Assembly (NCBI GenBank): GCA_024867545.1
Contig: JANFNE010000079.1
Coordinates: 1-64,000 of the forward strand
Origin: Phytopythium helicoides
Taxonomy: Eukaryota > Oomycota > Peronosporomycetes > Pythiales > Pythiaceae
DNA: 64,000 nt
Reading direction: 5' to 3'
Shown: in pieces, positions 57,173-64,000 of the stretch
Layout of the letters: each line of letters begins with the position of its first letter
How positions within the stretch are numbered: the first letter of the stretch is position 1
Notes under the pieces: model-generated
Told to the model about the DNA's origin: nothing
Seen by the model: only the letters and a program-made list of their open reading frames with translations
Database searches by the model: none
Made by a program: the position numbers and the translations under genes

Positions 57173-58720
57173 ATTTTCCTATTTTTTTCAACAAAAAATG
57201 AGCACTTTCAACCGAGTATTTTCTGATCGACAGGAAATGGTTTCCGACAACATGCTCAGGGTTGCTCTAGTAGAAGCAATGCAGAGTTGCAGCTTATAAA
57301 CTCTATGTACATGGTGCGGTAGAAAGAATCAGTTCGATTGCAAGACCACACGCGTACAGTTCATTTGCTTCACACATCGCGTTACAAATAATTAAAGCAA
57401 GTGTTTCTGAATAATGTTGTTCCAAAGCTGCGTGCCTCGATTGGTGTTTTAACTGGGAGCGTCGTCCTTTGTATATTTTGTTTTCGAAACACACAAAAAA
57501 AGATGCATATTGAGTGTTTGTGTCTTTGTAAAGGTTTACGATGGTCCATCAAGTTACAAATAATGCAGCGATCGATACGTTTAACTTAGTTGAACTGAAA
57601 AACATTGTAAGTAATCGAGTTTTTTATACTACACGGGATGAGAAAGCGCCGCATACCAAACGCATGTGTATTCGCTATCAAACCTATCTCTGTTTTTCTC
57701 TCACTTCGAAAGCATAAAATCAAATACAGCACCTAATGGCTGTTGTATACGGTCAGGAAACGAGGTTTTGTGTCACTGCTGTACTAAAATAGAATCCCTG
57801 CTGCAATAAAAAAAAGAGTACAATACAAACCACAACAAGCAAGCAAGCAAACAAAATGGTTTGCAAAAACACCTTCGGATTTCTAAACTTCGCGTTTATT
57901 CTATCGATTGAAAACCTTAATATAGCCAGCAGATCCAGATACGATAACTCGTTGAATGCGTCCTCGGCTTAAATAGCAGTAGTGAACGTCAAATTCACAA
58001 AGATGTCATGTCAAATTAGGCTATGCATAACACAACTATTGCGAGCCACGTATTATTGAGAAGTCAGATGGCTATTTATTTGGTCCCTCAAATTCACAAA
58101 GACTCGGTATTCATTGAATGAATTGTTTTCCTTATTTTCGTTTGCCTTACCTCAGCAAAGGTCAACCACATAAGGTCCATTTTATTGTATATGAGGTATT
58201 TCCCTATTGTTTTCATTTCACAAAAATACAAAGCAAAGCACCAGCTCGTTGAGAGTGAAGAAAAAGAAATGAATAATAAAAAAAAGAGCGTTGTCGAAGC
58301 CCAAGAATTGGAAGTGAGATGCCAGAGAACAATCATTTCTCATAGTAAAATGTATTTAGTGCGAGCTTTCTACCTTCAATGTCGTTTTTCAAGCTTGATC
58401 CACTAGCTCTTAATATTTAAAAAATAACAACAAAGTGATGTCCAGTAGTCGTGTTCTGTGCTTTCAATCACAACAAACCCACACAATGAAGCTTGGTATT
58501 TTCGCTTTGAGTTTTTATTTACCCCTGGAACTGAGGCCTTGAAGCAGTCGTTGTGTTTGAGTATGTCGGAGCGAGCCGTTTAAAGCATTAAAAACCGGGT
58601 CCGAGGCAAAACAAGGTTATGTGCTTTTTTGCTTGTTTGTTTGTTTTTCGTAATTTGTTTTTTGTGACTATCTGGATTTTATCCAGGGTTGTTGCGGCGA
58701 TGTGAAGATGAACAGCGCGT
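57173..58720. other. AT-rich gene-poor stretch
   Basis: About 1.5 kb of markedly AT-rich DNA in a GC-rich window. Only short open frames exist and none has recognisable features. No terminal repeats, long ORF or retroelement motifs are seen; some A/T homopolymers (for example near 57809 and 58625) occur. Confidence 0.5.
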
Positions 58721-58789
58721 AACTTGATTTGAACGCACGGCGCAGGAGCATCAATAGCAGCGGTGGGAAATTGAGCGTGACGAGTAGAG

Positions 58790-60215
58790 ACTCTAGTGCT
58801 GAGTGGTGCTGCGAGTACTTAGTAATGGTGCGTTTGTGTCAACCACGACTGGTGCGAGCTTTGGTGTGGCCATGGCATCGAGCGCCTCTGCAAGCAGCAG
58901 CTCTGCCGGTGCCATCGTCGCGTTAGAGGGATGAAACGTCGGTGGTTGTATTGTATGCCAGCTCGACGGGTGGTGCCAGAGACGCTTTGATCTCTGGCGG
59001 CACGAGCTCTGCGAACACGACGTCAGCGAGTACAGACAGTGACCGGTGGCATACAGCTGGTGGTGGGGTGGTCTTCTGCTAGAAGCGACGTGGGCGGTGT
59101 CACCTCGGGTGTCGAGCGTCTCTGGAAGTCAGCTTGGAGGAAGCGTGGCGATGGCGAGTGGTGCCGGCAGCACGAGCAGCGGCGACATGTCGTTGGGGTC
59201 GTCGTCTGCGGCGGCGTCTAGAACAGTGGTGTGAGCGGGTCGGTGTTTGTGTCAAGTGGTGATGTGCGTATCGTTAGCGTCGCCACAACTAGAAGGCCGG
59301 TGTTGTGATGATTGCCGGCGGTGCGAGCACCTCTAGCGGTGGTGGTTCGGTGTCTGTGTCAGGCGGGGGCAGAGGCAGCGGCGTCCGTAGCGGTCCAGTG
59401 TCTATGACGATGGATGGCGAGTCGTCGGCAGGTGTAGATAGCTGTTCTATGTCTGACGAGTTCTGTGTCTGACGAGCGGCGGTTGCTTATCGATCGGCTT
59501 AGCTGTGATTCCAACTCACGACACCGCGAGCAGCAGCAAACATCAGTTTTGCTTTGACGAGAGGTGATTCAATGCGTCGGCAGGATTGGTGCGTATCGAA
59601 AGCAGGGCGTCGTCATTGTGTGTGGCAGCGGAGACAAAGGTCGCCAGCGGATTTTGGAGAGTGGCAGCGGAGACAAAGGTCGCCAGCGGATTTTGGAGAG
59701 CGACAGCGGCAGGTTCTTCTCGCAGTCGAGTGGTGAGTCATCAAGAGGCACGGGCGGTAGCGTGAGCAGCGTTGTGAGCGTGTCTGGTGGCTCTGGGGGT
59801 TTATTCGGAGGAAACGCGACGATCTGCGATGGCGCGAGCCTGCGACTGTCGGCGCTAGCGGGTCTTTGTCGAGTCTGGCGGCGGCGACCGATCCACAGCA
59901 ATGGGAAGGCGCCACGTAGAGCAAGCTCTTCGACCATCGGCTCCTCGGTGCGTGTGTCGAGCGGTGCTAACTTGACAATGGGCGGTGGTATGTTCGAGTC
60001 AAGCACGACTGGCACGAGTGGCGCGGTGGTGTTGCCGTGTGGGTCAGCATACACCGTTGTCTCTACCGGCGACATTGTCGTGTCGGTGAGACCAAGCATG
60101 AGGATGGAAGATTTTGGACGGCTCTGTCTGAGAGCCATGCACAGGTGGTTTGGTGGAAGTGCTCCAACGACTGAGCAGGCAGGAGTGGGTGTATCTTCTG
60201 GTAAGATACGTAGTT
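58790..60215 (+). pseudogene. Decayed Ser/Gly/Thr-repeat gene
   Basis: All three plus-strand frames contain scattered pieces of one repeat style: MASSASASSSSAGAIVALEG, STGGARDALISGGTSSANTT, GAGSTSSGDMSLGSSSAAA, GGSVSSVVSVSGGSGGLFGG, SSGANLTMGGGMFESSTTGT. These look like beta-solenoid-type repeats of the pattern SGxVxLxSGxSxxGxSG known in large extracellular stramenopile proteins. The frames are broken by many stops and shifts, far more than the one-per-gene rate elsewhere, so this is true decay. The edges are set by the first and last recognisable repeats and are approximate. The link to a named family is from pattern only. Confidence 0.55.
59623..59700 (+). repeat. 2 x 39-bp exact tandem duplication
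   Basis: The 39-nt unit beginning tggcagcggagacaaaggtc at 59623 is repeated without change from 59662 to 59700. It lies inside the decayed repeat gene; the unit is 13 codons, so it would keep frame. Perfect identity suggests a recent event. Confidence 0.9.
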
Positions 60216-60610
60216 GGAGGTGAGTGTGCAATCGGCGTTCTAGGTTTGTACCAGTATACGATGCTGCTGCCAACCGCAGTCGCGTGATGAAGCATCCTAA
60301 GCGGGCTTGCCAGTGTGAGGAGAAGGTGGATCGGCTGGATGAAGCTTACGCGAACGAACAAGCAAATATCACTGAGAACACCCGGGCTATCAAACCATAC
60401 ATGCATTGATGTATGAGTCACCGAGCATGTATCCACGTACGCTCTAGTGCTAAAGGGGGATCCTTTGCTTCTGATGCTTCAAGTGTTGCTTTGGCCCAAA
60501 ACAGTCGCATCCGCTTTGAGACTGCGAGTTTGGGCCTCTTTTCGCACTGTGCGCTCGACGCAGGGCTCGTCATGCTCTGTGCACTTGATGGATACCGCAG
60601 GGTTGATCGA
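60216..60610. other. Region downstream of TOP3 and the repeat pseudogene
   Basis: A short plus-strand frame ending 60409 (with KRACQCEEKVDRLDEAYANE) may be the decayed tail of the repeat gene; nothing else is recognised. It should also hold the TOP3 3' end. Confidence 0.4.
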
Positions 60611-63158
60611 CTACTGCACATCAGCGGCCCACGCAAAAAAGTTGCACTGCTCACTTTGAGACAGAGAGCACACGAAGAACATGCGACCTTTGTTTGGTCC
60701 CTCTCGGCTGACCTTGCGCTCGACACACGGAAGACCATGGCCATTGCACCTTGGTATTTCTTGACTTGACTCGGTTGGTCTTGTTGCTGGACGCTCTTGG
60801 AGCCTCCTATTGCCGGAGGGAGTGTCATCCCTAATGTTCGGCCTTGGACGGCGCGAGGGAATGGCTTCAGATGCCTCGTCACGACCGGTACTTGGTCTAT
60901 CTCGAGGTGGTGGCAGAGCGAGTGAACGCTCCTCCGGCGCATTCCCGACAGGGTTGTTAAAAGTCTCCGAAAAAGTTTGATCAAGAACACTAGCCCCACG
61001 GGCCACCTCCATAAAAATGGTCTTCATCTGCCCTCATTGACGAATCAGCACCGAATGTTAGACTCGCCCATTTAGATAGTCACGAATAGAGCAGATACAC
61101 ACCTGACTCATGCACGACTCGGTAACGTGTTTGATATCCTTCTGACCCAGGGCAATTGCCTTGCAGTCGTTTTCCATCTGATTGACAAGCGCTTTGTTCA
61201 GCCACAAGAGAGCACCACACAAAACAAGAGAAGATGTTCCAACTCACCGCTGCTCGGAGTGCTGGCTTTGCTAGATCGAGTCCCATATTCTCGTACGAGA
61301 GCACAAGCGCTAGACCCAGCGTGGTCGGCTTGAATTGTGTGTCATTGTTGACCTTGACAGCATATTCTCGCTTGAGAATAGTCTTGATGTGCTCCGCAAT
61401 CGTGGCGTCTGTCCCAATGCCATTCGAGTCCATCTTGGCGATCAAGTCAGACTCCGTCAACAACGGGGGCGGTGCCGTCTCACCTTGCTCCATCATCAGT
61501 GTTGTTGGCAAAAAAGAGTCTCCTTGGGTATACACTGGGATAGCTGATGCGTTCCACTTCTCATACTTGTAAATGTCGAGGTAGTTTCGTTCCTCCACCA
61601 TCAAACCCGACGCGGAAAACTTTTCGTTGGCGAGCTGCATTTGAACATTTGTTTGGCTTCCTCGTGCATCCTTACTGCAGCACGCTAAAAAATGAAGTGA
61701 GACAAACTCATATACCTTCTTCTCGTTGACGTCTGAAATTGAGTTGAGGTTAGTCGACTTTGTCGGATGGATGGGCGGATGGGCTTGGTCATCGGCTCCA
61801 CCAGCACGTGGGTGCTCAAACTTGCCACCTTGCAGAAGCTGCTGAGAGACGTATGAGCCCCATTGGTCGTGGTTTTCATGCAGCCGAATCAGAGCCATCA
61901 GATCGGTTCCTTCCTTAAACTTGTTGGTTTCCGTTCGAGGGTAGCTGATGAAACCCTTATTGTACAGACTCTCTGCAGCTTTCATCGTTTGCTCGGATGA
62001 AATCCGCAACCAGCGCGATGCACGCTTCTGCAACTCGACCGTTGTCAGCGGCAGTGGCTTCCGCTTCCACGAAGGTCGTTTTTCAATCGACTCGATCACT
62101 GCAACTTGATACTCTACAAGACTCTCGTAAATACACAAACACGCCATGCGATCGAAGACCCGGTCGCGCTTCCACTTGAACGTTGTCACTGGAGAATCTG
62201 GCTCAGTGCCTTGCTTGTGAGTGACATTGATCGAGTAAAACGCCTCCTTTTCAAATGTCTGGATCTTCATGTACCGCTCGACGACAAAGCCGAGAGTCGG
62301 GAATTGACAGGGACCGTAGCTGATGACGCCCTTGTTTTTTGTCAGACCAGGGAACTTTCGCTGAATGCGCATCGTCTGGAAGCGTGTAAATGCTGCTCCA
62401 ATGCGAAGGTCAATCTCGGACCGAGCGTCACACGCGAGCGATAGCTTTTCGTCTGGGCTTGCCAGGTGCTGCACGGCATGAACAATGTCTCGAGGGATGA
62501 GTGCCGAGAAACGCGCTCGAAACACGCGCAGTCGCCGATTTCCTCGCTCGCACACGCCCTTGACTTCGTACGCAATATTTTCGCCCTCTCGATCACAATC
62601 GAGCCACAGTACCAGCCACTGCAGCACCCACATCGAAAAAAAGTGAGCCATACAGCGCAGGACCTCCCTTCTTCCTTCAAAGAAATGCTGGTTGCAACGT
62701 ACGCACCTGGCTTTTGCGCGCCTCCGCCAGCAGCGTCTTCTCAATCATCTTTTGGGTCTCGTCTGGACGCACCTTCTTGGTCACGGGGGCGTCGAACAGC
62801 TCCACTGGGTCGCACGAGTGCCAGCTCCTGCACGGCTCCCTGGACTGGTGAGACGCGCTCGCGAGTGAAAGCAGCAGCGCTCCGCACCTGTAGCTCGGGT
62901 CAAAGTCGAGCTCCATGAGGTGGCCCGTCACGGACGTCACCGCCATCTGCACGCTCTGGCCCTGGATGTCGTACGGGAACTCGAAGATGGCGTTGTACTT
63001 GGAGAAGCCCTGGCGCTGCAGTTCCGCAGCGCGTCAGTCGCAACTCCGCGCTGCAGCAGCCACCGCAACGCACGCACCCGCTGCGCGCGGCCCGACGACA
63101 GGATGTTGGCGATCTCCTTGGCCACCGACGGCTTCTCGGCCACGTTAAGCACGCGCAT
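60611..63158 (-). CDS. TOP3A: DNA topoisomerase III (TOP3-alpha type)
   Basis: Six exons (63158-63078, 63015-62888, 62827-62707, 62618-61248, 61177-61103, 61027-60611; introns 62, 60, 88, 70 and 75 nt) give exactly 731 codons. The Toprim start is RVLNVAEKPSVAKEIANIL, with LWLDCDREGENIAYEV supplying the metal-binding DxDxE-type site. The active-site region is GFISYPRTETN, with the transesterifying Tyr, and NGIGTDATIAEHI is conserved. The C-terminus ends in a GRF zinc finger (CNGHGLPCVERK to SEQCNFFAW). The enzyme dissolves double Holliday junctions with a RecQ helicase and RMI1. It shares a 141-bp 5' region with TruB. Confidence 0.96.
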
Positions 63159-63228
63159 CCGCTCGCCTGCTACAGCTGCTGCAACTGCTGCTCCTCATGG
63201 CCGCGCCTGGTGCCGGCAGTAGCCCCTG

Positions 63229-63256
63229 CGATTGGCTGAAAATAGTTTTGACCAAT
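63229..63256. promoter_or_regulatory. Paired CCAAT elements between TOP3 and TruB
   Basis: cgattggctgaaa at 63229-63241 (ATTGG) and ccaat at 63252-63256 face opposite ways within the 141 bp between divergent starts. The first is identical to the element at 50029 beside Timeless. NF-Y-type factors bind CCAAT; this assignment is inference. Confidence 0.5.
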
Positions 63257-63299
63257 CAGGGTGCGGAACGATGCGGTGGCGCTTGCTGTCGGCATTGCC

Positions 63300-64000
63300 A
63301 TGGCGGCGCACGGGTTCCTGAACCTGCTCAAGCCCGCGGGCATCAGCTCGCACCACTGCGTGGTCAAGGTGCGCAAGCTGCTGCGCACCAAGCAGGTGGG
63401 CCACGGCGGCACGCTCGACCCCATGGCCACGGGCGTGCTCACCATGGCGCTGGGCGACGCCACCAAGTTCCTGCAGGTCGGACAATGGCGACGAACGAGT
63501 GGCTGGCTGGTGCGTTTCGCTGACGTCGCGGCTCACAACTCGACAGTACCTGGCCGCCGGAAAAGAGTACACTGGCGTAGTTCGGTTTGGCGTCACGACT
63601 GACACGGACGATGTTACGGGGTGCGCACACAACTGCCAAACCCTTGTTGATGGAGCACTCTGGCACTCACTCGGCAGATCTTCGGTATGCACACAGCAAA
63701 ACCATGACGGAGCGACCGGTTCCGTGGCTCTCGGAGAAAGAGGTGGAGAAAACGCTGCAGCGGTTCGTCTCTGGTTTGTCAAATGGTGAAGGTTGCTCAG
63801 CTAATTCTGGAGCTTGTATCAGGTTTGTCGGGACCATCGATCAAATGCCACCGCGCATCAGCGCTATCCGCAAGAACGGAGTTCGGATGTACGAGCTAGC
63901 CCGCGCCAATTCAGTACGAAGACCGAAGCACATTGTGCTGCTGCAAAACCAGACGAATTAATCGTGGTATAATTTTGTTGAATTGCTTAGGACATTGACG
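63300..64000 (+). CDS. TruB/Pus4-type tRNA pseudouridine-55 synthase (5' part; cut by window end)
   Basis: Exons 63300-63476, 63547-63620, 63697-63762, 63823-63913 and 63991 on (introns 70, 76, 60 and 77 nt). The N-terminus [17 protein letters not shown] is the family opener. [14 protein letters not shown] carries the catalytic Asp. [19 protein letters not shown] follows, then [17 protein letters not shown] after an intron of 60 nt that could also be read through in frame, and [11 protein letters not shown]. The last ten bases of the window read DID, which continues the family's YE.AR..I.V segment. It makes psi55 in tRNA T loops; it may be mitochondrial, but no clear presequence is seen. Confidence 0.9.

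Noticed and set aside
1..64000. Bacterial operons, CRISPR arrays, IS elements or phage genes
   Set aside because: Spliced genes, ER, proteasome and mitochondrial assembly proteins, and a CCA-less tRNA show eukaryotic nuclear DNA; no array or IS end was found.

Overview
The window is nuclear DNA of a compact, GC-rich protist genome. About thirty-two spliced protein genes sit tens to hundreds of bases apart, and every confidently placed intron is short (54-88 nt, GT-AG with one GC-AG). The gene mix (calnexin, proteasome beta-4, Timeless, topoisomerase III, CAF-1 p60, UPF3, anoctamin, Rab28, sphingomyelin-synthase family, CLC channel, FAR1/ZSWIM-like domain, an RGS-DENN protein, PDZ and CBS proteins) fits a stramenopile, most likely an oomycete. 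That placement is inferred from gene content and intron style, not from a phylogeny.

Layout. 0.3-8.2 kb: glycosyltransferase, PD-(D/E)XK-like protein, Rab28, UPF3, FAR1-like gene, unknown gene. 8.2-14.3 kb: large degenerate ABCC-type protein and a seven-helix protein. 14.4-22.6 kb: anoctamin with a C2-like tail, C2/coiled-coil (CCDC33-like) protein, GMC oxidoreductase copy 1. 22.6-28.4 kb: calnexin, PSMB4, ZCCHC10, MATE transporter. 28.6-34 kb: CBS protein, mitochondrial-type TyrRS, p24 cargo receptor, small membrane protein. 34-42.9 kb: CAF-1 p60, sphingomyelin-synthase-like enzyme, GNAT enzyme, COX19, GMC copy 2, SDHAF3. 43-56.8 kb: RGS-DENN protein, Timeless, PDZ protein, CLC channel, GMC copy 3. 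57-60.6 kb: tRNA-Val(TAC), an AT-rich gene-poor stretch and the remains of a Ser/Gly/Thr repeat gene. 60.6-64 kb: topoisomerase III and a TruB-type pseudouridine synthase that runs off the window.

Genes are mostly in divergent pairs: thirteen head-to-head pairs share short 5' regions. Several act in chromatin replication and repair (Timeless, CAF-1 p60, TOP3), in mitochondrial assembly or translation (COX19, SDHAF3, YARS2-type enzyme), or in the secretory pathway (calnexin, p24, DENN protein), but there is no operon logic. The most unusual items are the ABCC-like protein with degraded ATPase motifs in both NBDs, the three GMC paralogs that each keep a different two of three introns, the RGS-DENN fusion, and promoter motifs shared by replication genes.

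Caution: about twenty-five apparent single-base frameshifts are spread over many genes, including a probably essential one (calnexin). They look more like consensus errors than gene death. Frames and exon ends near them are approximate.
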